Source: Winogradskyella sp.
GTDB taxonomy: Bacteria > Bacteroidota > Bacteroidia > Flavobacteriales > Flavobacteriaceae
Direction of reading: 5' to 3'
DNA length: 64,000 nucleotides
NCBI RefSeq assembly: GCF_028282165.1
Contig: NZ_JANQIM010000033.1
Location: 372,001 to 436,000 of the forward strand
Shown: positions 41,260-51,275 of the stretch, one piece after another
How positions within the stretch are numbered: position 1 is the stretch's first letter
Layout: the number at the start of each line of letters is the position of its first letter
Program-made: the position numbers and the translations under genes
The notes under the pieces: generated by a model
Databases searched by the model: none
What the model was told of the DNA's origin: nothing
Seen by the model: only the letters and a program-made list of their open reading frames with translations

Positions 41260-43278
41260 TCATTTTTTTTTAATTGTCTCAAATAAATAATCGTCGACTT
41301 GATTGGGCAAAGTGACTTTTAAGTTAGGCTCAGCTTCCATAGCTCGTTTTATGGCAAAAATGGCACCTTGATTTCTAGCCCAACTTCGTCTTGAGATGCC
41401 ATTGTTAACATCCCAAAACAGCATCTGTTTTAATCGTTTAGATGCTTCTTTAGTACCATCAAGAACCATGCCGAATCCTCCATTAATGACCTCGCCCCAG
41501 CCAACTCCGCCACCATTATGAATACTTACCCATGTGGCACCTCTAAAACTATCACCGATAACATTATGAATGGCCATATCTGATGTAAAACGAGAACCAT
41601 CATAAATATTACTGGTTTCTCGGTAGGGAGAGTCCGTACCAGAAACGTCGTGGTGGTCTCTGCCAAGTATGACTTCACCGATGTCATCATTGGAAATTGC
41701 CTGATTGAAAGCTTCGGCAATTTTCATTCGGCCTTCGGCATCAGCATACAAGATTCTTGCTTGCGAACCGACAACTAATTGATTTTCCTGAGCACCTTTG
41801 ATCCATTGAATATTGTCGGCCATTTGTTGCTGAATGTCTCGAGGTGAATTCTTCATAATATCCTCTAGCACTTTGCAGGCAATTTCATCGGTTTTAGCCA
41901 AATCCTCCGATTTCCCCGAAGCACATACCCAACGAAATGGGCCAAAGCCATAGTCGAAGCACATGGGTCCCATAATGTCTTGTACGTAACTTGGATACTT
42001 GAACTCCCTACCTAGTTCTGGTTTTTCGGACATAACATCAGCACCAGCACGTGAGGCTTCAAGTAAAAAAGCATTGCCGTAATCGAAGAAATAAGTGCCT
42101 CTCGCCGTATGTTGGTTTATAGCTTTAGCATGCCTTCTGAGACTTTCTTGGACTTTGCCTTTGAACTTTTCTGGGTCATCGGCCATCATTTTATTGGATG
42201 CTTCAAAAGATAATCCTACAGGATAATAACCGCCTGCCCAAGGGTTATGGAGTGAGGTTTGGTCACTTCCTAAATCTATATGAATATTTGCTTCATTAAA
42301 CTTTTCCCATACTTCAACAATATTCCCCAAATAAGCGATGGATATGGTTTCCATATTGGTTTTTGCCTCTTTAACTCTAGTCACAAGTTGGTCTAAATCT
42401 GTGATTTTTTCATCTATCCAACCTTGATCTAAACGGACTTGAGTGATTTTTGGATTTACTTCAGCACATACCGTAATACAGCCAGCAATGTTACCCGCTT
42501 TTGGTTGGGCACCAGACATGCCACCCAAACCAGAAGTGACAAAGAGATGTCCTTTAGGTGATTTACCAATCTTTCTAAAGCCATTTAAAACCGTAATCGT
42601 AGTGCCATGAACAATACCTTGCGGGCCAATGTACATATAGCTTCCGGCTGTCATTTGACCGTATTGGGTGACACCCAATGCATTAAACTTTTCCCAGTCA
42701 TCAGGTTTAGAATAGTTTGGAATCATCATGCCATTTGTAACAACAACTCTTGGTGCTTCCGTATGTGATGGGAATAAGCCCAATGGATGTCCCGAATACA
42801 TAACCAGAGTCTGTTCGTCAGTCATTTCAGCTAGGTATTTCATGGTCAATCTATACTGTGCCCAATTAGAAAATACGGCGCCATTGCCACCATAAGTGAT
42901 GAGCTCATGAGGATGTTGAGCCACTGCATAATCCAAATTGTTTTGAATCATCAGCATAATTGCTGCAGCTTGTCTAGATTTTGCAGGATAGGCGTCAATC
43001 GATCTGGCATACATTTTATAATCTGGCCTAAAGCGATACATGTAAATGCGGCCATAGGTATCTAGCTCACTTTTAAATTCGGAAATTAAAACCTCGTGAT
43101 GTTTTTTGTCAAAATAGCGAAGGGCATTTCTAAGCGCTAGCTTCTCTTCTTCAGGAGAAAGGATTGCCTTCCGTTTAGGGGCATGATTTATGCTAGAATC
43201 GTAAGGTTTGGGTTGAGGTAACACGTTAGGAATACCTTCTAAAATCTGATCCTTAAATGATAATTCTGTAAGTTGCAT
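41260..43278 (-). CDS. hutU: Urocanate hydratase
   Basis: HutU converts urocanate to imidazolonepropionate in histidine breakdown, using NAD+ as an electrophile. The 672-residue protein has the family motifs YGGNGAVFSNWAQYRLTM, GLGGMSGAQPKAGNIAGC and DYGFGPFRWVCASGKSEDL, with the conserved active-site Cys in the last. It is longer than the usual about 555 residues of proteobacterial HutU, with an N-terminal extension typical of Bacteroidota. The start overlaps the stop of the small DUF5522 gene by one base. Other hut genes are not in the window. Confidence 0.95.
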   Translation of the reverse strand: MQLTELSFKDQILEGIPNVLPQPKPYDSSINHAPKRKAILSPEEEKLALRNALRYFDKKHHEVLISEFKSELDTYGRIYMYRFRPDYKMYARSIDAYPAKSRQAAAIMLMIQNNLDYAVAQHPHELITYGGNGAVFSNWAQYRLTMKYLAEMTDEQTLVMYSGHPLGLFPSHTEAPRVVVTNGMMIPNYSKPDDWEKFNALGVTQYGQMTAGSYMYIGPQGIVHGTTITVLNGFRKIGKSPKGHLFVTSGLGGMSGAQPKAGNIAGCITVCAEVNPKITQVRLDQGWIDEKITDLDQLVTRVKEAKTNMETISIAYLGNIVEVWEKFNEANIHIDLGSDQTSLHNPWAGGYYPVGLSFEASNKMMADDPEKFKGKVQESLRRHAKAINQHTARGTYFFDYGNAFLLEASRAGADVMSEKPELGREFKYPSYVQDIMGPMCFDYGFGPFRWVCASGKSEDLAKTDEIACKVLEDIMKNSPRDIQQQMADNIQWIKGAQENQLVVGSQARILYADAEGRMKIAEAFNQAISNDDIGEVILGRDHHDVSGTDSPYRETSNIYDGSRFTSDMAIHNVIGDSFRGATWVSIHNGGGVGWGEVINGGFGMVLDGTKEASKRLKQMLFWDVNNGISRRSWARNQGAIFAIKRAMEAEPNLKVTLPNQVDDYLFETIKKK

Positions 43279-43439
43279 TAGGTCTTTTTTAATTTATCCT
43301 TGTTAAAACCGTAAGGGCAGTGCCTACATCCACTCTCACAGCAGTAACCTCTTTTTAAAAGGTATTGTTCTGTAAAGCAGCGATAACCTTCGGGTGTTAA
43401 ATAGTAGTCGCCTTCTTCTATTGGGACATATTTCTTCAT
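43278..43439 (-). CDS. Small DUF5522 protein (cysteine-rich, 53 residues)
   Basis: A short gene directly upstream of hutU: it begins MKKYVPIEEGDYYLTPEGYR and ends KDKLKKT. The core is LKRGYCCESGCRHCPYGF, with five Cys in about a dozen residues, the DUF5522 pattern and likely a metal-binding site. Its TAA shares one base with the hutU ATG (TAATG), so the two are translationally coupled. It is too short for many gene finders. No function is established for the family. Confidence 0.85.
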   Translation of the reverse strand: MKKYVPIEEGDYYLTPEGYRCFTEQYLLKRGYCCESGCRHCPYGFNKDKLKKT

Positions 43440-43445
43440 GTTTTA

Positions 43446-43453
43446 CAAAGATA
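43446..43453 (-). promoter_or_regulatory. Bacteroidota -7 element for the DUF5522-hutU operon
   Basis: CAAAGATA on the plus strand equals TATCTTTG on the coding strand, 7 bases before the DUF5522 ATG, which implies a nearly leaderless transcript if the inferred start is right. Confidence 0.5.
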
Positions 43454-43549
43454 GCGTAAATTAGAGAAAAGATTCCTTGCAGTAAGTCAAGGTTACCAAT
43501 TAACTGTCATGAAAATGAGTATGGATTGATTTTTGAACTAGGATTTGTT

Positions 43550-43879
43550 GTGATATTGATTTCAAGATATTTAGTGCCAAAAGGCTATGCAGGAATGACC
43601 ATTTTCCCTTTTATGTTTTTGAAGTATAAAAATTTAAAAAGAAATAAGGTTTTGGTTAATCACGAAAAGATTCATTTGAAGCAACAGATCGAATTATTGG
43701 TTTTCCCATTTTTTATGGTTTATTGCTTAGAGTTTCTTGTGCGATTGCTTCAATATAGAAATTGGAAGCAAGCTTATAGAAATATTTCTTTTGAACGTGA
43801 AGCTTATGAAAAAGAAAGAGACCTTGAATATTTGGATTCAAGGCCGTTCTGGAGTTTTATGGTATATTTTAAAAAATAA
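43550..43879 (+). CDS. Conserved flavobacterial membrane-associated protein with HEKIH motif
   Basis: A protein of about 109 residues seen in many flavobacteria (recalled, not searched). The motif NHEKIHLKQQIELLVFPFFMVYCLEFLVR combines an HExxH-like site (here HEKIH) with a membrane helix, and the C-terminus has SFEREAYEKERD. The HExxH and the downstream Glu could form a small metallopeptidase site, but this is speculative. The GTG at 43550 gives the family-like start; the frame runs to a TTG at 43526. Its 3' end overlaps the convergent T9SS gene by 11 bases. Confidence 0.65.
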   Translation: MILISRYLVPKGYAGMTIFPFMFLKYKNLKRNKVLVNHEKIHLKQQIELLVFPFFMVYCLEFLVRLLQYRNWKQAYRNISFEREAYEKERDLEYLDSRPFWSFMVYFKK

Positions 43880-46800
43880 TCTTTGCGATTTTTTGCTTAC
43901 CGTCTGTTAACTTAATCCTTAAGAATAGAGCCGAATGTTGTGGTTTAATTGCAGTAATTAAAAATTCATTGGTGTTTACGGATATATTAGAGTAAAGGTG
44001 TCTTCCTATGACATCAAATACTTCAATAGACTGAATCATCTCATAATCTGATTTTACGACGATTTTTTCGTTTTCTTCAAATACCGTTATCCTGTTTAAT
44101 GTGTTAAAATTATCAACCCCCAAGGTGTTGTTAGTGTATCTTAAAATAAATCTATCATTTATGTAGCCAAGTTCACTTGTAAAAGAATAGGGTGTGTCTT
44201 TGAGGTTGTGTGTCAATCCCATAGTCAAGTCTTCAATGTAAATATCCTGATTAGGGTCATTAAATAAGCCTTGTAATGCATTGATGCCTATTGTTTGTAT
44301 ACCAGATTCAGTAATATTCAGGCCAATTGGAACCTGATCGTTATTATTGAATGGTAATTGACGACCTTGAATAAGATAGGTTTTGTTATCTATGATAGAA
44401 TATAAGTTTAATCCGTTACCCGTAGTTGTCGCAGCATCGAACATTCTATCTTCTTCATTTGTAGCGCCATCTACATAAGCTACTAAAGTGGTGTTGGTCT
44501 GACCTGATGGACTGATATAATCTAACCAAATTCTATTGGTCTCGTTAGGGGTTTCGTCTGAATCGGTAGCGCTTCTATAAAACTGATCGTTGCTATGAGA
44601 GCGATTTCTCATGGTGTTATCAAAAGTTACGGTTTCATTAACCGTTGCTACGTCTGTCATGAGTACAAAGAAACCTTGACCAGCACCTATGTTACCATTA
44701 AATCCGGAAGGTGATGAGGTGCCACTAGAGTTGTATGCTATATAATCTGCAACATTGTAATTGTAAAGAAAATCTTCGTAAAACGGATCTGGATTAGTAA
44801 TGCCAATATCAGTGCCATGGGTCCATAAATAGACACTTCCTGAAATATTCCCATTGCTTGCATGCGTTAAGAAGCTTATGGCATTTATTGCTGATGGATA
44901 TGGATTGCCTAATAAATTCCAGTTGTCATCATCATCGGTTATGGTAAGTATATCTCCACCAACAAAAGGTTGGTAGAAGTAGGTTCCTGTATTGTGTGTT
45001 CCTCTTTCAATGGGTTGTACTATAGAGCCATTATTTGGAGTACCACTAAATGTTGCCGTATAATCTGTAGGCGTTACAGGATGCCCTGCAGGACCTCTAA
45101 TGATATAACCTTTGCCAATATCCATAGCTCCAGTATTAGCACTTTGCCATTCTCCGAAGACCATATTTCCTGGTGGGCCAACACCTTGAAACGTGGTGGG
45201 AATCCATTCGTATTTATAACCGTTAGGCGTTAAGGGTGAAACATTTTCTACATTGAAACTAGTACTAGGAGATGACCAATACACATAGTCGTTTTGCCTT
45301 ATGTTTGATGTTCTTTGCATAGTGAATGTTCCGTTTACGGTATTAACAACATCATCAATCTGGATCAAACTTGCACTATCTAACATATTGTAAGTACCGC
45401 CAGACTCTACATTAACAGTATTTACGATGGTTAATGTTGAGTTAGATTGTTGGGTTAATGTAGCTCCATTTTCAATAGTGAGATTTAACCCATCTCCATC
45501 ATCAGTTGAATAAATAACAGGATCGTTTCCAGTATTTGGAATGATTATACAATCTGAGGGTAATGGGATAGTGTCATCGGACCAGTTAAGAGGATCCATC
45601 CAATTGTCGTTGGCTTGAGATCCGTCCCATAGTTTTGGTTGTTCTACGGTGATGACAAAATCATCAGTTCTTGTAATAGATGAAGTATTACACAAATTGT
45701 AAGTAACTTCAGCCGTATAAGTAGTAGTAGAATTTGGGCTGACTGATATAGTGGCATCATCATCATAAGTAGGGTTGTGTGCTCCATTTTCTAACCATCT
45801 TAGACTAGTGATAGAAGCCCCAGATGGTGTAAATCTCCATGCCCTGTTGGTCATGGTCCAGTCACCATCAGTAATGTCCCTAACAACTTCAGCCTGTGTG
45901 CCTGTAGCATTTTGAAGCCCAATTTGAGCATTTCCAAAATTCCAAATATCACTATAACTAACATTGAATACATCCATATTTTTTTCTTCAATATATACTT
46001 CAATGACGTTGGTGTTTTCGTATAAGACTATCATTCCTGAATAAAGTATGGTTGGGTCGGCAAACATGGGTACGTCGTGCCATGCTGTAATGAGAGCCCT
46101 ACAGGTGCTACCACTAGTGGTTAGGTCAACAAATTCCCAACCAATTTCGCCCCCGGCTCTTGGGTCAATATCATGATGTACTCCAAAAATAGATGGTCCG
46201 AAGAAATGATCAAGCGCAAAAAGCGTCCCAGAAATATCAATGTAGTCTCTTGAATTTGAAGTGGCATTAGGTAATGTGTTGTTTATTTCCCAGCCCGTAT
46301 ATAAAGTAGCCAGGCTAGTGTCAAATGAGATAACCCCATTAGAATTCATGGTGCATGAGTTATAGGGTTGTCCGTAAAAGCAAAATTCAAAACTATTTGA
46401 TGAAAAATCGATTACAGGAGACCAAACATCATCATCGTTTATACTAACGGGATTTGTCAAACATCCAAATTGATAAGGTGGATTATAAGCAATTTCTTGA
46501 GACGTGTAGGAATCGGTATTTCCTAATTCTAAAAAGCTAGCTTCTAAATCTATGGTGTCACCTATATCATCACAACCAAGCGTTATGGCGTTATTAGCGT
46601 TACTGTCCATTACATCTACAGCTGCACATCCAAAATCACTTGTTCCTGTTCCTGGGCCAGAGGAACATGGTTCCGTTACACAGATATAAAAACTACCCTC
46701 ATCACCGCTGCCGAAATAACTATAAACCCGGACATAATAGGTACTTCCTACAGTAAGGCCGGTCAATGTAATTTCTTCTGAATCTATAGTTGTAGTGTTG

Positions 46801-47681
46801 TCAACGCAGGCTATACTGGTTAAGGAACCGCAACTCCCACTAAAGACTTCAAAAACCACATCATTAAGATTTCCGGGTCTAACTTTTATGGTTTGTTCCG
46901 TGTCGGTAGCGTTGAACTCAAACCAGACATCGTCGTCAGCCGCACCTGTGCAGCCTGCTTGCGATTGACTTGCACCAATAGTGGTGCTTAATGTAGAAAC
47001 ACATGGAGAGCCAGGTGTAAGCACAGTTGCTCCAGAGCACTCGTCATTACTCGGTGGAAGATACCCTCGTATTAAAATATCATCTACTATAAAAGGTGGA
47101 TTTGTTCCGAAGGAGCCGTCATTCTCCCATACAAAACCTAGATAAAATTGTTGACCAGCAACTACAGAAATATCTAAATTTACCGCACTTTGTGTGGTGC
47201 TTTGCGAAAGATACTCCTGTGCATATACAAACCAATTTGTACCGTCAAAGGAATAGGCTATTCTTCCATAATCGAAGGCAAAACCTAAAACATCTTCACC
47301 TTCACAAATCCAATTAAAGTCAAGGGTTACAGCAATATAACCTGTTGCATCAATTAAAGGGCTTTGAGCAATATTTGATGCGGCAGAGTTTACATTATAT
47401 TCTGGTTTTATGCCAGTACCTGTGTAAGGTACATTTTGGCTTACAGCTAATGAGTGGTTTCCATTTATGGCATTTATACTGGTTCCACCAAGAACCCACC
47501 ATCTATTATCGGTGCCAGAAAAGTTAATATTGGTCCAACCTGTCGTATTAGGCGAGGCTAAATCCGTTTGGTCAGGATAAGTAGCATCTTCAAAATCTTC
47601 TGCAAAAATTGTAACTTGGGCATTTACATTAATAATAACAGATGCTAATAGTAGTAATAATAATTGTGTCTTTTTTATCAT
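43869..47681 (-). CDS. Large T9SS-sorted secreted protein
   Basis: A 1270-residue protein exported through Sec and then the type IX secretion system. It has a signal peptide (LLLLLLASVIINVNAQ), a MAM/concanavalin-like N-terminal domain (about 25-210), a pre-peptidase C-terminal-like domain (about 215-340, DECSGATVLTPGSP to GSFYICVTEPC), a beta-rich middle, and a C-terminal T9SS sorting domain of about 75 residues that ends KIAKIIF. No catalytic motif was found, so it may be an adhesin or surface protein. The second ATG (IKKTQLLLLL) is used as start. Confidence 0.85.
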   Translation of the reverse strand: MIKKTQLLLLLLASVIINVNAQVTIFAEDFEDATYPDQTDLASPNTTGWTNINFSGTDNRWWVLGGTSINAINGNHSLAVSQNVPYTGTGIKPEYNVNSAASNIAQSPLIDATGYIAVTLDFNWICEGEDVLGFAFDYGRIAYSFDGTNWFVYAQEYLSQSTTQSAVNLDISVVAGQQFYLGFVWENDGSFGTNPPFIVDDILIRGYLPPSNDECSGATVLTPGSPCVSTLSTTIGASQSQAGCTGAADDDVWFEFNATDTEQTIKVRPGNLNDVVFEVFSGSCGSLTSIACVDNTTTIDSEEITLTGLTVGSTYYVRVYSYFGSGDEGSFYICVTEPCSSGPGTGTSDFGCAAVDVMDSNANNAITLGCDDIGDTIDLEASFLELGNTDSYTSQEIAYNPPYQFGCLTNPVSINDDDVWSPVIDFSSNSFEFCFYGQPYNSCTMNSNGVISFDTSLATLYTGWEINNTLPNATSNSRDYIDISGTLFALDHFFGPSIFGVHHDIDPRAGGEIGWEFVDLTTSGSTCRALITAWHDVPMFADPTILYSGMIVLYENTNVIEVYIEEKNMDVFNVSYSDIWNFGNAQIGLQNATGTQAEVVRDITDGDWTMTNRAWRFTPSGASITSLRWLENGAHNPTYDDDATISVSPNSTTTYTAEVTYNLCNTSSITRTDDFVITVEQPKLWDGSQANDNWMDPLNWSDDTIPLPSDCIIIPNTGNDPVIYSTDDGDGLNLTIENGATLTQQSNSTLTIVNTVNVESGGTYNMLDSASLIQIDDVVNTVNGTFTMQRTSNIRQNDYVYWSSPSTSFNVENVSPLTPNGYKYEWIPTTFQGVGPPGNMVFGEWQSANTGAMDIGKGYIIRGPAGHPVTPTDYTATFSGTPNNGSIVQPIERGTHNTGTYFYQPFVGGDILTITDDDDNWNLLGNPYPSAINAISFLTHASNGNISGSVYLWTHGTDIGITNPDPFYEDFLYNYNVADYIAYNSSGTSSPSGFNGNIGAGQGFFVLMTDVATVNETVTFDNTMRNRSHSNDQFYRSATDSDETPNETNRIWLDYISPSGQTNTTLVAYVDGATNEEDRMFDAATTTGNGLNLYSIIDNKTYLIQGRQLPFNNNDQVPIGLNITESGIQTIGINALQGLFNDPNQDIYIEDLTMGLTHNLKDTPYSFTSELGYINDRFILRYTNNTLGVDNFNTLNRITVFEENEKIVVKSDYEMIQSIEVFDVIGRHLYSNISVNTNEFLITAIKPQHSALFLRIKLTDGKQKIAKIIF

Positions 47682-47841
47682 AAGCAAAAAGTATATGATA
47701 TAAGCTAAGTCAACTAAATTGATTCTTTGACTTTGGCATCAAAAGCTATAGGTGGCTTTAGGGCGTAAGGTAAATAATGTATGTAAGACCGATTACTTAA
47801 AATGTTTTGCAAGAAGTTTTATCGATAAAGTGCTATATTCA

Positions 47842-48720
47842 ATGGATGAACTAATATTAAATACTGAATATGAGGTTGTAATTCGTCGCGAAGATTTAAT
47901 TCATCCGTTTATCTCAGGAAATAAGTATAGGAAGCTTAAGTATAATCTTGAAGAAGCCAAGCTTCTAGGCCAAAATACGCTTTTAACTTTTGGCGGTGCC
48001 TATTCTAACCATATCGCTGCTACTGCATATGCAGGTAAGGTTTATGGTTTTAGTACTATAGGCGTAGTAAGAGGCGAAGAGTTAGAGGATAAGATAGAAG
48101 TAAATCCTACTTTAAAATTTGCTAAGTCATGCGAGATGTTTTTTAAGTTCGTTTCAAGAGAAAGGTATAGACAAAAAACAGAGCATAGGTTTTTAAGTTG
48201 GCTTAAGTCAGAGTTAGGAGATTTTTATTTAATTCCTGAGGGAGGTACAAATGCACTAGCTGTAAAGGGTTGTGAGGAAATCTTGAACAAAAACGATGAT
48301 AAATTCCATTTTATTTGTTGCTGCGTAGGAACAGGTGGCACGATTTCTGGATTAATAAATGTGTCTAAAAAACATCAAAAGGTACTAGGTTTTCCTGCGC
48401 TGAAAGGTGACTTTTTAAGACAAGATATTCGTAAATTTGTAACGAAAGAAAATTGGGATTTAATTGATAACTATCATTTTGGCGGTTACGCAAAAATAAA
48501 TCCAGAATTGATTGCGTTTATCAATAGATTTAAAAAAACGTTTAATGTTCCTTTAGATCCTGTTTACACAGGAAAAATGATGTATGGGATTTTTGATTTA
48601 ATGGCTAAAGGCTTTTTCCCTAAAGAATCGAAGATATTGGTGATCCATACAGGTGGGTTACAAGGAATAGAAGGAATGAATTTAAAATTAAAGCAAAAAG
48701 GTTGGCCTCAAATAGAATGA
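47842..48720 (+). CDS. ACC deaminase / D-cysteine desulfhydrase family PLP enzyme
   Basis: A fold-type II PLP enzyme of the 1-aminocyclopropane-1-carboxylate deaminase/D-cysteine desulfhydrase group; the exact substrate cannot be told. Motifs are REDLIHPFISGNKYRKLKYN with the PLP lysine, TFGGAYSNHIAATA, PEGGTNALAVKG and CCVGTGGTISGL. The frame is open to a GTG at 47752 (322 residues), but the family normally starts about 15-20 residues before RREDL, so the ATG at 47842 (292 residues) is preferred; the longer form is not excluded. Its stop overlaps the next gene's ATG (ATGA). Confidence 0.8.
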   Translation: MDELILNTEYEVVIRREDLIHPFISGNKYRKLKYNLEEAKLLGQNTLLTFGGAYSNHIAATAYAGKVYGFSTIGVVRGEELEDKIEVNPTLKFAKSCEMFFKFVSRERYRQKTEHRFLSWLKSELGDFYLIPEGGTNALAVKGCEEILNKNDDKFHFICCCVGTGGTISGLINVSKKHQKVLGFPALKGDFLRQDIRKFVTKENWDLIDNYHFGGYAKINPELIAFINRFKKTFNVPLDPVYTGKMMYGIFDLMAKGFFPKESKILVIHTGGLQGIEGMNLKLKQKGWPQIE

Positions 48721-49529
48721 ATTTAAAGTATAAATACATCTGTATATTGATTTTGACGATACTCACTTTAGGCTGTGGTCCCAAAAAAGGGATTGTAACC
48801 AAGGAAAAGGATCAAAAAAATGAGACAGAAGCTACAAAGGATGTAAAAGCAGAATTTCCAGATAATAAAATTGAAGAAGAAGATGAAGCAAAACCTCCAT
48901 CCTCTACTGACAACTACATACTCCTATATGCCGAAATCGCAAAGGATCAGATGCGGAAATCTAAAATACCAGCGAGTATTACTTTGGCACAAGGTATTTT
49001 AGAATCGGGTTCTGGAAGAGGGCGTTTAGCCGTTGAAGCCAATAATCATTTTGGTATTAAATGTCACGGTTGGAAAGGTGCCAAGATATACCATGATGAT
49101 GATCGTTCCCAAGAATGTTTTAGAAAATATGAAAGGGCGGAATCCTCATACAAGGATCATTCAGAGTTTTTAACAGGGCGAAGGCGCTATGCGGATTTAT
49201 TCAAATTAAAACCAGATGATTATAAAGGTTGGGCAAGAGGCTTAAAAAAGGCTGGTTATGCTACAGATAGAAAATATCCACAAAAATTAATTAGTCTTAT
49301 TGAGCGCTATAAGCTTTATAAATATGACGAAGAAGTTCTCGGTAAGAAAAATGAACAAGTTGAGATTGTGCCAGTCAACAGTGGGGTTGTTAGGTATATT
49401 GTGGAGAAAGGAGATACGCTATACTCACTGGCAAAACGCTATAATACATCAGTTGAAGCCATTAAAGAACTAAATAACCTCAATTCTAATGACCTTGCCT
49501 TAGGTCAGGAAATAATGATTCCAAATTAA
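48717..49529 (+). CDS. Peptidoglycan glucosaminidase lipoprotein with LysM
   Basis: A 270-residue lipoprotein (lipobox LTLGC) that would cleave peptidoglycan glycan strands. After an acidic linker comes a glucosaminidase (FlgJ/LytD-like) domain at about 60-205, with the catalytic-type Glu in AQGILESGSGRGRLA and the pattern NNHFGIKCHGWKG. A LysM domain ends the protein (YIVEKGDTLYSLAKRYNTS to LGQEIMIPN). The start ATG overlaps the stop of the preceding gene, and hemL follows after 3 bases, so the three form a tight operon. Confidence 0.9.
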   Translation: MNLKYKYICILILTILTLGCGPKKGIVTKEKDQKNETEATKDVKAEFPDNKIEEEDEAKPPSSTDNYILLYAEIAKDQMRKSKIPASITLAQGILESGSGRGRLAVEANNHFGIKCHGWKGAKIYHDDDRSQECFRKYERAESSYKDHSEFLTGRRRYADLFKLKPDDYKGWARGLKKAGYATDRKYPQKLISLIERYKLYKYDEEVLGKKNEQVEIVPVNSGVVRYIVEKGDTLYSLAKRYNTSVEAIKELNNLNSNDLALGQEIMIPN

Positions 49530-49532
49530 TAT

Positions 49533-50819
49533 ATGTTATACCAAAGAAGTAGTGCTTTGTTTAAGGAAGCACAAGAAGTGATACCAGGCGGTGTAAATTC
49601 ACCAGTAAGAGCATTTAAAGCAGTAGGGGGCGTTCCTATTTTCGCTAAATCGGCTAAAGGAGCTTATATCTATGATGAAGATGGCAATCGATTTATTGAT
49701 TACATCAATTCATGGGGTCCAATGCTATTGGGACATGCATTTCCACCAGTAGTTGAAGCCGTTGTTGAAAAGACAAAAAAGGGCACTTCGTTTGGAATGC
49801 CTACGGCTTTAGAGACAGAGATTGCTAAACAGGCTGTTTCCATGGTGCCTAATATTGATAAGATTCGTTTTGTCAATTCTGGTACAGAAGCTTGCATGAG
49901 TGCAATTCGCTTGGCTAGAGGCTTTGCTAAGAAAGATAAGATCATAAAATTTGCGGGTTGTTATCATGGACACAGCGATTCATTTTTAATTGCTGCGGGA
50001 AGTGGTGCTGTAACCTTTGGAACTCCAAATAGTCCTGGTGTAACCCAAGGAACGGCAAAAGATACTTTATTGGCTAGATATAATGATATAGAAAATGTAA
50101 GGGAAATTGTAGAGGCAAACCACAATGAGATCGCAGCTATAATTGTTGAGCCAGTTGCGGGTAATATGGGCTGTATTCCGCCAGTTGAAGGTTTTTTAGA
50201 AGGACTAAGAACACTTTGCGATACAAACGATATTCTTCTCATCTTCGATGAGGTAATGACGGGCTTTAGATTAGCAAAAGGTGGAGTTCAGGAGTTAAAA
50301 GGTATTAACGCCGATATAGTGTGTTTTGGAAAGGTAGTTGGTGGAGGGTTACCGGTTGGAGCTTTTGCATCAAGGAATGAAATTATGGATCATCTAGCGC
50401 CATTAGGACCTGTTTATCAGGCAGGAACTTTAAGTGGAAATCCATTAGCTATGGCGGCTGGTTTGGCAATGTTAAATGCTATAGACAATGATAAGGGGCT
50501 AATGAGCAGATTAGAGGAGAAAACAAAATATCTTCATAATGGTATTGCCGACGCCTTAAATAAAAATAATGTGGAGCATACGATTAATAGGATCGGGTCC
50601 ATGATTTCTGTGCATTTTGCTGCAGAACCAGTAGTGGATTTTGAAAGTGCAGCAAAAGGTAATAATGAGACTTTTAAGAGTTTCTTCCATGGTATGCTTA
50701 ACAGAGGTATTTATATTGCACCTAGCGCTTTTGAATCGTGGTTTATTACGGATGCCCTAACGTACCAAGACCTAAATGAAACCATTGCTGCTGTAGAAGA
50801 AGTGGCGAAAGAATTATAA
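49533..50819 (+). CDS. hemL: Glutamate-1-semialdehyde 2,1-aminomutase
   Basis: HemL makes 5-aminolevulinate from glutamate-1-semialdehyde for haem synthesis. The 428-residue PLP enzyme has the N-terminal signature [18 protein letters not shown], the gating-loop region [17 protein letters not shown] and the PLP lysine Lys267 in [15 protein letters not shown]. Length is standard. It is the last gene of its operon, before a strong bidirectional terminator. Confidence 0.97.
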   Translation: MLYQRSSALFKEAQEVIPGGVNSPVRAFKAVGGVPIFAKSAKGAYIYDEDGNRFIDYINSWGPMLLGHAFPPVVEAVVEKTKKGTSFGMPTALETEIAKQAVSMVPNIDKIRFVNSGTEACMSAIRLARGFAKKDKIIKFAGCYHGHSDSFLIAAGSGAVTFGTPNSPGVTQGTAKDTLLARYNDIENVREIVEANHNEIAAIIVEPVAGNMGCIPPVEGFLEGLRTLCDTNDILLIFDEVMTGFRLAKGGVQELKGINADIVCFGKVVGGGLPVGAFASRNEIMDHLAPLGPVYQAGTLSGNPLAMAAGLAMLNAIDNDKGLMSRLEEKTKYLHNGIADALNKNNVEHTINRIGSMISVHFAAEPVVDFESAAKGNNETFKSFFHGMLNRGIYIAPSAFESWFITDALTYQDLNETIAAVEEVAKEL

Positions 50820-50822
50820 ACT

Positions 50823-50852
50823 AAAAAAGCTTCATTTTATTGAAGCTTTTTT
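50823..50852. terminator. Bidirectional rho-independent terminator
   Basis: A perfect 12-base stem AAAAAAGCTTCA/TGAAGCTTTTTT with a 6-base loop. It gives a T run in both directions and separates hemL from the convergent minus-strand gene. Confidence 0.9.
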
Positions 50853-50877
50853 ATATTTCTATTAATTAAAAAATTGT

Positions 50878-51201
50878 CTATAGTTCCATCTCTTGGTAGC
50901 GCGCATATTGCTCTGAAGACAAAATAGTCTGCATTTTAGTTTCTAAATTTCTTTTAACTTTTTCAATGGATTTTTCATTTTTATCGTCAGCGCTTTCTAA
51001 AATCGCCATCTTTTTGGTGTATTCCATAAAGGCTAAATAGACTTGATCACATTGTTCGTGATTTAAATTTGCAAACTTTTTGAGTGCCTCGGTTTTTTCC
51101 GATGCTTGAGCGCTAATATCTTGGTTAGATTGTGCTATAGCAGACTCTGTACTTAAGCACAAAGCAAAAACTAATAAACAGAGCGTAATTATCTTTTTCA
51201 T
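50878..51201 (-). CDS. Small periplasmic helical protein of unknown function
   Basis: A 107-residue exported protein (signal peptide ITLCLLVFALCLSTESAIAQ). The mature part is all-helical, with NLNHEQCDQVYLAFMEYTKKM and a final LSSEQYARYQEM that recalls the LTxxQ motif of Spy/CpxP-type periplasmic proteins. This similarity is short and only suggestive. It ends at a terminator shared with hemL. Confidence 0.65.
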   Translation of the reverse strand: MKKIITLCLLVFALCLSTESAIAQSNQDISAQASEKTEALKKFANLNHEQCDQVYLAFMEYTKKMAILESADDKNEKSIEKVKRNLETKMQTILSSEQYARYQEMEL

Positions 51202-51275
51202 TTGTGGATTGTTTAGTTATTTGAGCCACTAAAATAATAATTTTATTTAAAAGGAAAATCTTAAATTGTAAATCA

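Noticed and set aside
43585..43603. GCAGGAATGACC inside the gene at 43550 as a third coding insertion of the type 1 repeat
   Set aside because: The encoded KGYAGMT stretch matches what I recall as the conserved family sequence at that place, so the match to the repeat is probably chance.
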